NCBI RefSeq assembly: GCF_003467125.1 | Contig: NZ_QSFA01000011.1 | Coordinates: 34,004 to 98,003, forward strand | Reading direction: 5' to 3' | DNA length: 64,000 nucleotides | Source: Megasphaera sp. AM44-1BH | Lineage (GTDB): Bacteria > Bacillota > Negativicutes > Veillonellales > Megasphaeraceae | Shown: one piece after another, positions 43,179 through 52,627 of the stretch | Layout: each line of letters starts with the position of its first letter | Numbering within the stretch: position 1 is the stretch's first letter | Position numbers and translations under genes: made by a program | Notes under the pieces: model-generated | The model's database searches: none | Seen by the model: the letters and a program-made list of their open reading frames with translations, nothing else | What the model was told of the DNA's origin: nothing

Positions 43179-43863
43179 AAAAGAGGGAGCGCTGCAATTC
43201 CTTTCCCATCTGGATTTTGCCCGTTGTGTCCGGTATGTTATTATCCGTGCCAGACTGCCCATTTTGTATTCCGAAGGGTTCAATCCCCATATGAAGCTGA
43301 GTTTTGCTTCAGCCCTCGGCGTCGGTGTCGGTGCTGACGTGGAATATCTCGACATGGAACTGGCAGAGCTGGTACCTGTCGCAGATGTGATAGGACGGAT
43401 GAACGCTGTATCGCCTGATGGCTTTTCTGTCCAGGACGGCAAGTATATCGATGCCAAAGCTCCCAAACTCATGGCCGTCGCAAACTACGCCGTGTATGAC
43501 ATCAAAGGCCCTGTTACCCGGCCTATAAGCCAGGACGAACTGGACGGCATCCTGAAGGCATTCAATGAAAAGCCCGATGTGGCCTATGAAAAGGTATCGG
43601 TCAAAAAGGGCCATAAAGTACGTCTCATCGCCGTAAAAAATCATGTCATCGAACCCGTGTCCGGTATAGTAAAAAAAGATACGGTATGTCTTCACGCAGG
43701 GATTCTGGAAACGGAGGACGGGGCCATCAAACCGCAGCAGGTGTGGGACGTCCTCAGGACACAGTTCGGGCTCCCTGTGCAGGCAGATCTCGTGCTGGCC
43801 TGGCGGCGGGGCATTTATGTCCGCCGCGATGGGATGAATTATTCGCTGTTTGACGGCGTATAG
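43153..43863 (+). CDS. Radical-SAM-associated protein (TIGR03936 / DUF2344)
   Basis: A 236-residue protein, the usual partner encoded behind TIGR03960 radical SAM proteins. Opening RLRLAVKKEGALQFLSHLDFARC, then PILYSEGFNPHMKLSFASALGVGV are family marks. ATG 43153 follows AAGGAGACAG and overlaps the end of the preceding gene by 26 bases. Role unknown; likely RNA modification because of the link to rng. Confidence 0.85.
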   Translation: MERLRLAVKKEGALQFLSHLDFARCVRYVIIRARLPILYSEGFNPHMKLSFASALGVGVGADVEYLDMELAELVPVADVIGRMNAVSPDGFSVQDGKYIDAKAPKLMAVANYAVYDIKGPVTRPISQDELDGILKAFNEKPDVAYEKVSVKKGHKVRLIAVKNHVIEPVSGIVKKDTVCLHAGILETEDGAIKPQQVWDVLRTQFGLPVQADLVLAWRRGIYVRRDGMNYSLFDGV

Positions 43864-43906
43864 GAACTACGGAAGGCAGCGTCGCTATAAAGGCAGGTGA
43901 AGACCT

Positions 43907-45343
43907 ATGAAGACAATTATTGGCAATATCATGCCCGAAGAAACGCGGATAGCTATCCTAGATGAGGGGATACTGCGTGATTTTTCTGTAGAACGGAATG
44001 ACGAGAATCATATTGTCAATCATATATACAAGGGGACCATACAAAATATTCTGCCGGCCATGCAGGCTGCCTTTGTCAATATAGGACGCAGAAAGAATGC
44101 CTTTTTGTTCCTTGGCGATCTCTTTCCCCGGGCAGCGACGAAGGAACAAATCCAACAGACCCGCATTTCTATCGGCCAGAGCGTACTCGTCCAGGTCGTA
44201 AAGGAAGAACAGGGGAGCAAAGGCCCTAAAGTAACGGCCAATATCAGTCTGCCCGGCCGGTATGCCGTGCTGATGCCGACAGTAGATTATATAGGCGTTT
44301 CCAAGAAAATCCGGGATGAACAGGAACGGGACCGTCTGCGTGCCATCGCAAGCCGGCTGAAACCGGAGGGCATGGGAATCATTATCCGGACCGTTGCCAA
44401 TGGTATAGCAGAAGCAGAGCTTATAGCGGATATTACCTATCTGCTCCATACGTGGCAGAGTGTACTGCGTCGGTATGAACTGGCCCGTAAACCCAAATTG
44501 CTGTATCGGGAAGCAGACCTGGTCATGCGGACTATCCGTGATTATTGTACAGACGATGTCAAAAAAATCGTCGTCGATGATAAAGAAACGTATGAGCGGA
44601 TTTGTCAGGTCCTGCCGGATGACAGCTGGAGACAACGGGTCAGCCTGTATCAGGGTGATGAACCTGTATTTGAATTATATCATCTGGAAGAGCAGCTGCG
44701 CAGTCTGGTAGCGCGGGAAGTCCCCCTTCCATCGGGAGGCAACCTCATATTCGACCGGACCGAGGCATTGACCGTCATCGACGTTAATAGCAGCCGGTAT
44801 ACGGGCAGCAGCACTCTTCAGGATACGATTTTCCACGTCAATAAAGAGGCGGCTGTAGAAATTGCCCGCCAGCTGCGCCTCCGCGACATTGGTGGCATCA
44901 TCATTATTGATTTCATCGATATGGCCCAGCCGAACCGGCGGAAGGAAATCCTGGACATACTGGAGAAGGAAACGGCCCAGGACTGCACCAAGACCCATGT
45001 TATGGGTATGACGGCCCTGAATCTGGTAGAAATTACCCGTAAGAAATCGCGGCAGGGACTGCATCAGGTCCAGTTCAGTCCCTGTAATGTCTGTGGCGGT
45101 TCGGGATATCTCTATTCTCCTGAAACGGTGGCTATCCAGATCATCCGCCGACTGCGCCATATGGTGCAGGTACGCCACGTGAAAGGAGATCTTCTGATTT
45201 GTGCCCATCAGGACGTAGTCGATTTCCTCAAGGAACGCAAGCGGCGGGAACGGCTGGAACGGGAATTATCGCGGACTCTTCACTTTGAAGTATCGGACCA
45301 TCCGAACCGGGAAGTTTTTTCTATCTTGTCGTGGCATCCATAA
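43907..45343 (+). CDS. rng: Ribonuclease G
   Basis: A 478-residue endoribonuclease of the RNase E/G family. An S1-like region (residues ~38-120, NHIYKGTIQNILPAMQAAFVNIG), the DNase-I-like catalytic part with VIDVNSSRYTGSS and IIIIDFIDM holding the metal-binding Asp residues, and a CNVCGGSGY zinc-link motif are present. It processes rRNA and decays mRNA. AGGCAGGTGA is upstream of ATG 43907. Confidence 0.94.
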   Translation: MKTIIGNIMPEETRIAILDEGILRDFSVERNDENHIVNHIYKGTIQNILPAMQAAFVNIGRRKNAFLFLGDLFPRAATKEQIQQTRISIGQSVLVQVVKEEQGSKGPKVTANISLPGRYAVLMPTVDYIGVSKKIRDEQERDRLRAIASRLKPEGMGIIIRTVANGIAEAELIADITYLLHTWQSVLRRYELARKPKLLYREADLVMRTIRDYCTDDVKKIVVDDKETYERICQVLPDDSWRQRVSLYQGDEPVFELYHLEEQLRSLVAREVPLPSGGNLIFDRTEALTVIDVNSSRYTGSSTLQDTIFHVNKEAAVEIARQLRLRDIGGIIIIDFIDMAQPNRRKEILDILEKETAQDCTKTHVMGMTALNLVEITRKKSRQGLHQVQFSPCNVCGGSGYLYSPETVAIQIIRRLRHMVQVRHVKGDLLICAHQDVVDFLKERKRRERLERELSRTLHFEVSDHPNREVFSILSWHP

Positions 45344-45358
45344 AAGGAGGCGTCTCAT

Positions 45359-46636
45359 ATGAATCAAATGGTAAAGGCAGTGATGAGCTGCCTTTTTTTT
45401 GCAGGTATGTGTTCCAGCGTGCTGGCAGCGGATGTCCAAAGCGGGTATCTGCAGTCCAAAGTCCGGTATGAAGCGGCCATGGCATCGCTGGCATCATATG
45501 ACGACAAACCGGGCAGACTGGCCCGGCAGGAATACAGGGAAGAAGGCTGGCAGATCGAAAACCTTACGGGAATCAGCAAGTCTTCACAGGCCGAATTTAT
45601 CTTGTTGCACAAACAAGCTGTCGAAGAACATCCGGCCCGCTACATCCTGGCTATTTCGGGAACGGTGGATAAAAAAGATATTAAGAGCGACCTGAGGACC
45701 CGGTCCGTCCCTTTCCACCAGGAGGATAGAAAGGAACCGGGACGGGAAGTGCCTTCTGTACACAAAGGGTTCGATGACTATGCCCGGACGATCCTCAATA
45801 CGAGAATGGGGAAGGGAACCGTTGCAGATACAATGTCTTCCATCATTTCCAACAGGGAAGCAGATCTGCTTGTGACGGGTCACAGTCTGGGCGGCGCGGC
45901 GGCATCACTTATCGGTGCCCGCATGGCAGACCAGGGATTTTCTCCTGGGGATATACGGATTATCACCTTTGGTGCGCCCGCCGTGGGAAACCAGGCCTTC
46001 GCCGATGCCTATGGACAGGCTATGAATCTGGAACGGGTCGTCATCGAAGGAGATCCGGTCCAGCATGTCCTGCAGACGTTTCGTATGCCGTACAATCAAT
46101 TTGGAACGAAAATTGTCTGGAAGGACAGTCCCGATTCGTATCATTTTCGTCACCACATGATTGTCTATGCCGATGCGGCACTGCGCCAGTACTATGATAA
46201 CTTGTGGGCCTATGAGCAAAAGACCGGACAGACCGTCTTTAGAGACCGTCATCCCGTGGTACATTCCGATATATATGTAGCACCTCCTGTATTCCGTCTC
46301 GATGAGGACCTCAGCGATGATACGCCGTATATGCGGGCTGTCATTCATCACACGTTGTATCGTTCCATCGATGGGGCAGCTTTTTCGCCGTCCTATGAGG
46401 AAACTATGGCTGAATCGTGTCAGGCTGCTGCGCGTCTCCATAAGCCGTATATCATGCAGGAGTATATTACCGGGCAGAAACTGAAAGAAGAGGAGCATGT
46501 CTATCGTATCAGCGTAGCCAGACACATATATGATCAGCAGGGCCGGTTCCTGTCGGCAGAGGAGTATACGACCGATACAAGCCTGTTTACGCCCATCCTG
46601 GCAGTGCTATATTGTCAGAAACAGATAAAAATATAG
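45359..46636 (+). CDS. Secreted lipase, class 3 family
   Basis: A 425-residue protein with a clear signal peptide (MVKAVMSCLFFAGMCSSVLA, cleavage near residue 24) and a Lipase_3 alpha/beta hydrolase domain: YILAISGT, HKGFDDYA, the nucleophile elbow VTGHSLGGAAASL and TFGAPAVGNQAFADAY. The catalytic Asp probably lies in VIEGDPVQHVL, with a His in the SYHFRHHM region. It is probably exported and hydrolyses acylglycerols or other esters; true substrate unknown. AAAGGAGG lies upstream of ATG 45359, 15 bases after rng. Confidence 0.85.
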   Translation: MNQMVKAVMSCLFFAGMCSSVLAADVQSGYLQSKVRYEAAMASLASYDDKPGRLARQEYREEGWQIENLTGISKSSQAEFILLHKQAVEEHPARYILAISGTVDKKDIKSDLRTRSVPFHQEDRKEPGREVPSVHKGFDDYARTILNTRMGKGTVADTMSSIISNREADLLVTGHSLGGAAASLIGARMADQGFSPGDIRIITFGAPAVGNQAFADAYGQAMNLERVVIEGDPVQHVLQTFRMPYNQFGTKIVWKDSPDSYHFRHHMIVYADAALRQYYDNLWAYEQKTGQTVFRDRHPVVHSDIYVAPPVFRLDEDLSDDTPYMRAVIHHTLYRSIDGAAFSPSYEETMAESCQAAARLHKPYIMQEYITGQKLKEEEHVYRISVARHIYDQQGRFLSAEEYTTDTSLFTPILAVLYCQKQIKI

Positions 46637-46736
46637 AGTTATAAAGAGCTAATAACTGTTATTTACTCTTTATAACAGTTAAAAAATCGCTGCATTATAC
46701 CAATTGATAGGAAATAGAGATGGCATGTACAGCAAA

Positions 46737-46792
46737 AAAACGGGGCGGCAACAAAATGAACGATGAAAATCATTTTGTTGCCGCCTCGTTTT
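46737..46792. terminator. Bidirectional terminator between lipase and SIMPL gene
   Basis: A 23-pair stem with one G-U (46737-46759 against 46770-46792). On the + strand it ends in TTTT, on the - strand in TTTTTTT, so it can end both the lipase transcript and the convergent SIMPL-domain gene. Confidence 0.85.
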
Positions 46793-46810
46793 GTATGTGC
46801 TGCGCTGTTC

Positions 46811-47533
46811 TTACTGGATGTAGAATGTCATGCTGACCGTTTCGCTCAACGTGTTGGTACCGGCTTCTACGGGTGCCATATCGGCAGCTTCTACTTTCAT
46901 CAGACGGGCATTCATAGCACCGGCATATGCCCTGCTATAGGAAGGCGTGCGGCCGCTGATGTTGATTTCTTTTACTTTGCCGAGTTGTCCGCCTGCAGCC
47001 ATTGCGGCAGCTTCAGCGGCACTGCGTCCGTTATGGACGGCTTCTTTTATCAGATTGTTTTTGATGGTGTCGGCGTGTTCATTGGTAAACGTCATTCCCA
47101 TGACGCGGTTGGCACCGGCCTGTCCTGCTTTTTCGATGATCCGCGGAATGAGATCAAAATCAGAAACGCGGATGCGCAGGTTATTTGTCACGGTATAAGA
47201 GACAATCTTTCTGCCATTGGTATCATAATTCGGCGTCATATTGAAGTCTGTCGTCCGAAGATCATCCTTGGTAACTCCCAGCGCTTTAACGGCATTGGTG
47301 ACCTGATTCATGACCAGGTTATTTTCGCTGCGGGCCTTCTGGACATCATTGGCAGTGCTTTCCATGCCAATCGTGATATAGGCCGTGTCTGGTGCGACCT
47401 CCTGTTCGGCATATCCCGTTACATTGATGACGGACGGCGTTTGTTCCGCTGCATTTGCGACAGCAGGAACCGTGACGCTTGCCGTGGCTAGCAGTACTGT
47501 AAGTGTCAGAGCTTTTAAGAAACGATGTTTCAT
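46811..47533 (-). CDS. SIMPL domain (DUF541) secreted protein
   Basis: A 240-residue protein with a signal peptide (FLKALTLTVLLATASVTVPA, cleavage after ANA) and one SIMPL domain: INVTGYAEQEVAPDTAYITIG, LRTTDFNMTPNYDTNG, then YTVTNNLRIRV and AGQAGANRVMGMTF. It resembles oxidative-stress defence proteins of the DUF541 family; activity unknown. AGGAGG is visible upstream on the - strand. Confidence 0.88.
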   Translation of the reverse strand: MKHRFLKALTLTVLLATASVTVPAVANAAEQTPSVINVTGYAEQEVAPDTAYITIGMESTANDVQKARSENNLVMNQVTNAVKALGVTKDDLRTTDFNMTPNYDTNGRKIVSYTVTNNLRIRVSDFDLIPRIIEKAGQAGANRVMGMTFTNEHADTIKNNLIKEAVHNGRSAAEAAAMAAGGQLGKVKEINISGRTPSYSRAYAGAMNARLMKVEAADMAPVEAGTNTLSETVSMTFYIQ

Positions 47534-47720
47534 GGGTAAAATACCTCCTTATGACTTATTTACTATATCCTTCTTATTGGATTCTGATACGAGTATTATA
47601 CAGCAAAATGTCTCTCCTGAAAATGCTACAGAGCGTTTGAACCGCCGTCAGTGCTAAATTGTAAATAAACTGTGATATTTACTTCAATCATCTTTTTTAT
47701 CTCCCAATGTAAATTATGAC

Positions 47721-47749
47721 TTGTATTTGTTAACAGAGTGTACTATAAT
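47721..47749 (+). promoter_or_regulatory. Putative thiC promoter
   Basis: TTGTAT at 47721-47726, 17-base spacer, TATAAT at 47744-47749, just before the TPP riboswitch. A sound box pair in the right position. Confidence 0.6.
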
Positions 47750-47764
47750 AAGCGAAGGATAAAA

Positions 47765-47840
47765 AGCTAGGGGCGCCGCAAGGCTGAGAATGACCCTTGA
47801 ACCTGATTCGGGTAATACCGACGTAGGGAAGCTGTTACCG
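47765..47840 (+). promoter_or_regulatory. TPP riboswitch (THI box)
   Basis: The core blocks are GCTAGGGGCGCC, GGCTGAGAATGACCCTTGAACCTGATTCGGGTAATACCG and ACGTAGGGAAGC, the canonical TPP aptamer with CTGAGA and ACCTGAT...GGTAATACC. It controls thiC, with the terminator at 47849. Confidence 0.96.
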
Positions 47841-47848
47841 GATATGAT

Positions 47849-47877
47849 AGCTCACCCTGCGGGTTGAGCTTTTTTTA
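47849..47877 (+). terminator. TPP riboswitch expression-platform terminator
   Basis: AGCTCACCC pairs with GGGTTGAGCT (one bulged T), loop TGC, followed by seven T. It stands between the TPP aptamer and the thiC start, so it is the regulated terminator. Confidence 0.85.
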
Positions 47878-47923
47878 TTGTGTTTTTTTGAATTTTTTTG
47901 GGATATGTTTAGGAGGATGTGTC

Positions 47924-49234
47924 ATGAACTACACCACACAGATGGATGCCGCCCGTAAAGGTATCGTTACGCCGCAGATGGAAATCGTCGCCAAAAAGGA
48001 ACAGATGCCCGTAGAAAAACTGATGGAACTCGTTGCCAGCGGTAAAGTCGCTATTCCTGCCAACAAGCTTCATACGGCACTCAGCCCGGAAGGCATTGGC
48101 AAAAACTGCCGTACGAAAATCAATGTCAATCTCGGCGTCTCACCGGAACACAACAATCATGAAGAAGAACTGCAGAAAGTCCAGAGTGCTATCGACATGA
48201 AAGCCGAAGCCATCATGGACCTTTCCAACTTCGGAAAGACACGGGATTTCCGCCGCAAACTCGTCGGCATGTCTACCGCCATGATTGGTACTGTTCCTAT
48301 GTATGATGCCGTCGGTATGCTGGATAAAGATCTAAAGGATATTACGGTAGAAGAATTTTTCTCCGTCGTCGAACAACATGCTGAAGATGGCGTAGACTTC
48401 ATGACTATCCATTGTGGCATGAATCAGAAAACGGCAGAACGGATCAAACGCAATCCCCGTCTGACCAATGTCGTATCCCGTGGCGGCTCCCTGCTCTTTG
48501 CCTGGATGGAAATGAACAAGCAGGAAAATCCGTTCTATGAATACTATGACCGCCTCCTCGACATCTGCGAAAAATACGACGTCACTCTGAGCCTGGGCGA
48601 TGCCTGCCGTCCCGGTTGTACCCATGACTCGACCGATGCAGCCCAGATTGAAGAACTGATTACTCTCGGCGAATTGACGAAACGGGCCTGGGACCACAAT
48701 GTACAGGTCATGATAGAAGGCCCGGGCCATATGGTCCTCACGGAAATCGCTGCCAATATGAAGATTGAAAAGCGCCTCTGCCACGAAGCCCCGTTCTATG
48801 TACTGGGACCTCTGGTTACCGATATTGCACCGGGCTATGACCACATCACCAGCGCAATCGGCGGTGCCATTGCTGGTTCGTGCGGTGCCGATTTCCTCTG
48901 CTATGTCACACCGGCCGAACATCTGCGCCTGCCGTCCGTAGAAGACGTCAAAGAAGGCATCATCGCTACACGCCTGGCAGCCCATGCCGCTGACCTTGCA
49001 AAAGGTATCCCGGGAGCACAGGAATGGGACGACGCCATGAGTAAAGCCCGCGTCGATGTAGATTTTGAAAAGATGATTTCCCTGGCAATCGATCCCGTCA
49101 AGGCCAGAGCTTATTATGAATCGAGCAAACCGGAATGTGAAGGGACCTGCTCCATGTGCGGCCGTATGTGCCCGGCCCGGACGATGAAGAAAATCCTCGC
49201 CGGTGAAGACGTATCCCTTCTTGAAAACTGCTGA
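47924..49234 (+). CDS. thiC: Phosphomethylpyrimidine synthase ThiC
   Basis: A 436-residue radical SAM enzyme that turns aminoimidazole ribotide into HMP-phosphate for thiamine. Blocks: NVNLGVSPEHNNHEEEL, GKTRDFRRKLV, VDFMTIHCGM, SRGGSLLFAWM, LSLGDACRPGC, EGPGHMVL and the C-terminal cluster CSMCGRMC, with C-x2-C-x3-C spacing rather than the x4 seen in the longer form of Bacillus and E. coli. ATG 47924 is set by AGGAGG at 47911-47916; an upstream in-frame ATG lies within the riboswitch leader and is rejected. Confidence 0.95.
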   Translation: MNYTTQMDAARKGIVTPQMEIVAKKEQMPVEKLMELVASGKVAIPANKLHTALSPEGIGKNCRTKINVNLGVSPEHNNHEEELQKVQSAIDMKAEAIMDLSNFGKTRDFRRKLVGMSTAMIGTVPMYDAVGMLDKDLKDITVEEFFSVVEQHAEDGVDFMTIHCGMNQKTAERIKRNPRLTNVVSRGGSLLFAWMEMNKQENPFYEYYDRLLDICEKYDVTLSLGDACRPGCTHDSTDAAQIEELITLGELTKRAWDHNVQVMIEGPGHMVLTEIAANMKIEKRLCHEAPFYVLGPLVTDIAPGYDHITSAIGGAIAGSCGADFLCYVTPAEHLRLPSVEDVKEGIIATRLAAHAADLAKGIPGAQEWDDAMSKARVDVDFEKMISLAIDPVKARAYYESSKPECEGTCSMCGRMCPARTMKKILAGEDVSLLENC

Positions 49235-49263
49235 TAGTGGCAGCAACATAATTCTTTCTCATA

Positions 49264-49320
49264 GATATGCCAGAAAGCGTCTCTCCCACGTAGTTGTGGG
49301 ACAGGCGCTTTTGGCATATC
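49264..49320. terminator. Long hairpin between convergent thiC and ppx
   Basis: A 57-base imperfect palindrome: 26 bases of left arm (from GATATGCC to CCCAC) match the right arm with one bulge and two mismatches or G-U pairs, loop GTAGTT. The GCGCTTTT in the right arm helps termination. It probably ends both convergent genes, though T runs outside the stem are weak. Confidence 0.65.
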
Positions 49321-49335
49321 TGTAGCGGATTCTGT

Positions 49336-50865
49336 CTATTTCCAGACCAGGAGCAGCGTTGCGCCAAATTCTTTCTTGAACTGGCTCAGAAGCTGTTTCA
49401 TTTCGTAATCGGCGGCATTATAAGTGGCCCCTGGCGTCACCGTGAGAATGAGGACGACGACGTTTTCGGCGTGGGCCACTTCGATGCTTTCTACGAGCTG
49501 TTCGTACGTCAGGTCCGATGCTTCTGCCAGTGCCAGCAATATGGACAGGCGGCGGATCATGATCCAGTCCTCTTCAGAAGGCATGTGGGCATAGCGGTAG
49601 GAACGCAGGATTTTCCGGCTGATACCGTGATGGAACCCGGCAATGAACGAGGCGATGATTTGTTCCATCTGGGTCAGGCCGTACAGAGAGGCATGACCGA
49701 TCATAAATGCTGAGTGCCGGGCATGATCATAATAATTGATGATTTTACCTACATCGTGAAGACGTGCCGCCGTCAGGAGAAGACGGCGTTCTCTCGGCCC
49801 ATAGCCATGGAGTGGCTGTAGCTGGTCGAAGAGCATGGACGCGACACGTACGACCTGGTTGATATGCTGATAATTCGTGTTAGGCAGGGTCTTGAGAAAA
49901 TTACTGATACTTTGGTCGAGGATATCGTCGAAGCGGGGTTTTTCCATACCCGTATATGCCGCATAATATTCGAAAAACAGTCCGTCACGAAGCCCGCAGC
50001 CACTGATGATCATTTCCTGGCTGCCGGTCACGCGGAATAACGTATCAATGACTTCGGCACCGGCAACGATGAGATCGGCCCGGTCGGCAGACAGGCCAGA
50101 CAATTTTTTCCGGTTTGCCGCCGTGCGGCTGATGATTTCCGTATAGAGATTGAGAAAATTGTCGTAAGGCAGGATATAGTTATGAATTTTGGAAAAATCA
50201 TATCCTATGGCCCGCTGATCCATCTTGGCAAAGGTACGGGCCGTACCGCCGACCCCGATAAGGGGAAGCCCTGTATTGGCAATGAACGGTACGTCTTTCA
50301 GCTTTTCAGCGATATATTCCTGACAGGCAGTAAGGGAAGCAGTATCGGGATTGCCCTGGGTTGCAAATTTTTCGGTCAGTGTCACGGCACCGATGGGTAC
50401 GGAGACGGACTTTTCAATTTCCCCGTTGCGGACAAGGGATAATTCCACGCTGGCCCCGCCCAGATCGAAGAGAACAAAATCGCGTTCGTTGATCGTATTA
50501 ATGACGCCGAGATACCCAAGGTATGCTTCCCGTTCGCCGGTGATGACATTCATGGTAATGCCTGTTTCCTTATTGATCCGGCGCAGGAATTCATCGCCGT
50601 TCGACGCATTGCGGACGGCTGCTGTAGCGACGGCGATGCAGTTTTCAATGTGGCCGACATCCATCATGTGTTTATAGACTTTCAGGCAGGTCATGGCCCG
50701 TTCCATGCCTTTATCGCGGAGCAGGCTGGTCTGGCTGAGGCCTCTGCCCAGGCGGATGGGTTCTTTTTCCTGATACATAAATGAATAGGCACCGTTATCG
50801 GCTATCTGCAGGGCAACAAAACGGATCGAATTGGAGCCCATATCGATGATGGCTAATTTTTCCAT
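49336..50865 (-). CDS. ppx: Exopolyphosphatase Ppx/GppA family with HD-like C-terminus
   Basis: A 509-residue protein. The N-terminal ASKHA phosphatase has IIDMGSNSIRFV (phosphate loop 1), ATAAVRNASNGDEFL, ITGEREAYLGYLGV with the catalytic Glu and DLGGASVELSLV (loop 2). The C-terminus has an HD-like domain (ARLHDVGKIINYYDHARHSAF... GFHHG). It would release phosphate from polyphosphate or cut pppGpp. It is divergent from the paralogue and ppk to its right. Confidence 0.9.
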   Translation of the reverse strand: MEKLAIIDMGSNSIRFVALQIADNGAYSFMYQEKEPIRLGRGLSQTSLLRDKGMERAMTCLKVYKHMMDVGHIENCIAVATAAVRNASNGDEFLRRINKETGITMNVITGEREAYLGYLGVINTINERDFVLFDLGGASVELSLVRNGEIEKSVSVPIGAVTLTEKFATQGNPDTASLTACQEYIAEKLKDVPFIANTGLPLIGVGGTARTFAKMDQRAIGYDFSKIHNYILPYDNFLNLYTEIISRTAANRKKLSGLSADRADLIVAGAEVIDTLFRVTGSQEMIISGCGLRDGLFFEYYAAYTGMEKPRFDDILDQSISNFLKTLPNTNYQHINQVVRVASMLFDQLQPLHGYGPRERRLLLTAARLHDVGKIINYYDHARHSAFMIGHASLYGLTQMEQIIASFIAGFHHGISRKILRSYRYAHMPSEEDWIMIRRLSILLALAEASDLTYEQLVESIEVAHAENVVVLILTVTPGATYNAADYEMKQLLSQFKKEFGATLLLVWK

Positions 50866-51070
50866 ATCTTACCTCTCTCTACTGTGTTGATGATAGTATT
50901 TCAACAATATTCCCTTTAAATCATCATTATACCAGAAATATGGTCCGGTGGGGGACGGATTATGGGAATAGAAGAAAAATTTTTACACGAATTATACATA
51001 AAAAGAAAGTATGGTCCGTGAAAATCATGTATAATAAAGATATTGAATTTTGGACAAGTGAGGGTGGATT

Positions 51071-52624
51071 ATGGAAAATTCTATGCGGCACTATGCCGGT
51101 ATCATCCATATTGGTACGGTGAATATGGCCATGAAAATCATCTCGTATACGTCAATGGAGGATATGGAAGTCATTGAAAATGTATCCCAGGAGGTTATGT
51201 ATGGGGAGGAAGTATTCAAGACCCATCACGTCAGTTTCCGGTCTCTGAATGAAATCTGCCGTATCCTCAATGGGTTCAAACAACTGCTGTGCGATTATGA
51301 TATCCACGATGTACGAGTTATTACGACGACGGCAATCCGCGAAGCCGATAATATGCTCAACGCACTGGATCAAATCCGGGTGCGCACCGGCTTTGATGTC
51401 GATGTCATCCATATGACCAAAGAAATCTATTATAAATTCTTTGGGCTTTACTATCATGTCCTGGAAGGGACCTTTAATTTTGCCGGACATGCTGTCCTGC
51501 TCGTCGATATCACATCCGGCGGCATGGGGCTGACATGCTGGCAGAATGACCAGCTTCTGTTCCAGCAGAACGTGTACCTGGGGTCGTTGCGGATCCTGGA
51601 AAATTTCACCCGGAAACAGCGGGAAGACATATCCTTTCCTACGGCGGCCCGGGAATTCATCCACGGCAGCCTGTCACCGCTCTGGGCCAGCGTCCATGAA
51701 CACGATATCCGCTATGTCGTCCTCTCGGGCAAAAGTGCCACCCTGCTGGGCCGCCTCATGCAGATTGTGCCACAGCAGGGCGTCACGCTCATTGAACCGC
51801 AGCGGTTCCGCGACTTTGTCCATTCCTTCCACGGACTGACCCCGTTTAAACTGATGCAGCGGTTCGGCCTTTCTGAAAGCGTTGCCAACGTCCTCATGCC
51901 GACGATTATGCTGTATTACGAACTGTTCCGCACCATCGATGTGGATATGGTCGTCCTCATGGGCACGACATTCACTGAAGGCTATTCCATGCATTACGTT
52001 GCAGAAAAGACCAACGATTCCTATATGGAACACCAGCGCCGTCTCCTTTTGGGACTGGCCCGGACTATAGCCGGGAGATATCTGTACAATCCCGACCATT
52101 CGTCCCGGGTGGAATCGTATTCCGTCGAAATATTCCGCGCTCTCTATGCCCGCTGCGGCCTGGAATACCGGACGGGATATCTGCTGCAGCTGGCGGCGAT
52201 CCTCCATGAGACAGGGAAGTTCATCAACATGCGCAAGCACCGTGTCTGTTCCTATGAATTAATCCGGCAGACCGACTTATTCAGCCTGTCTGATGAAGAA
52301 AAAGAAATCGTAGCCAGTGTCGCGTCGTACATCAATCCCGATATGCCGTCGGACCATGCCGACTGGATCAACCGGGCGCTGCGGCCGGGACTGGAAGTGC
52401 TGGTAGCTAAATTACAGGCTATTTTCTCGCTGGCCGACGCAATCGACAAGAGCCACCGGGGTAAGATTCCGTCCATCCGGGCGGTCCTGGGTGATAAAGA
52501 ACTCCGCCTGTACTGTCAGACGGAGGTAGATATATCACTGGAACGCTGGTCTTTTATACAGGCTGGCAAAAATTTTGAAGAAATTTTTGGTATCACTCCC
52601 AGATTATTGAAAGAGAAGGTGTAA
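51071..52624 (+). CDS. Degenerate Ppx/GppA-like paralogue upstream of ppk
   Basis: A 517-residue protein with the same two-part layout as the Ppx on the other strand, but its active site is altered: loop 1 reads IIHIGTVNMAM instead of DMGSNSIR, loop 2 reads VDITSGGMGLTCW instead of DLGGASVEL, and the HD motif is AAILHETGKF (HE instead of HD). Residual similarity is clear in VRVITTTAIREADNML and YLLQLAAILHETG. It may be a catalytically weak or regulatory partner of Ppk, whose gene starts four bases later. Start ATG 51071 follows GTGAGGGTGG. Confidence 0.75.
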   Translation: MENSMRHYAGIIHIGTVNMAMKIISYTSMEDMEVIENVSQEVMYGEEVFKTHHVSFRSLNEICRILNGFKQLLCDYDIHDVRVITTTAIREADNMLNALDQIRVRTGFDVDVIHMTKEIYYKFFGLYYHVLEGTFNFAGHAVLLVDITSGGMGLTCWQNDQLLFQQNVYLGSLRILENFTRKQREDISFPTAAREFIHGSLSPLWASVHEHDIRYVVLSGKSATLLGRLMQIVPQQGVTLIEPQRFRDFVHSFHGLTPFKLMQRFGLSESVANVLMPTIMLYYELFRTIDVDMVVLMGTTFTEGYSMHYVAEKTNDSYMEHQRRLLLGLARTIAGRYLYNPDHSSRVESYSVEIFRALYARCGLEYRTGYLLQLAAILHETGKFINMRKHRVCSYELIRQTDLFSLSDEEKEIVASVASYINPDMPSDHADWINRALRPGLEVLVAKLQAIFSLADAIDKSHRGKIPSIRAVLGDKELRLYCQTEVDISLERWSFIQAGKNFEEIFGITPRLLKEKV

Positions 52625-52627
52625 CGA

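Noticed and set aside
41682..43472. 596-codon open frame on the - strand opposite the radical SAM gene
   Set aside because: It is the mirror of a clearly conserved gene with complete motifs; the antisense protein has no recognisable pattern and no proper ribosome binding site. Long antisense frames recur through this window because of third-base bias.
46654..46680. Inverted repeat AACTGTTAT/ATAACAGTT after the lipase gene
   Set aside because: It is followed by A residues, not T, on the + strand, so it is not a terminator of the lipase gene; the stronger hairpin at 46737-46792 fills that role. It may be an operator but nothing else supports it.
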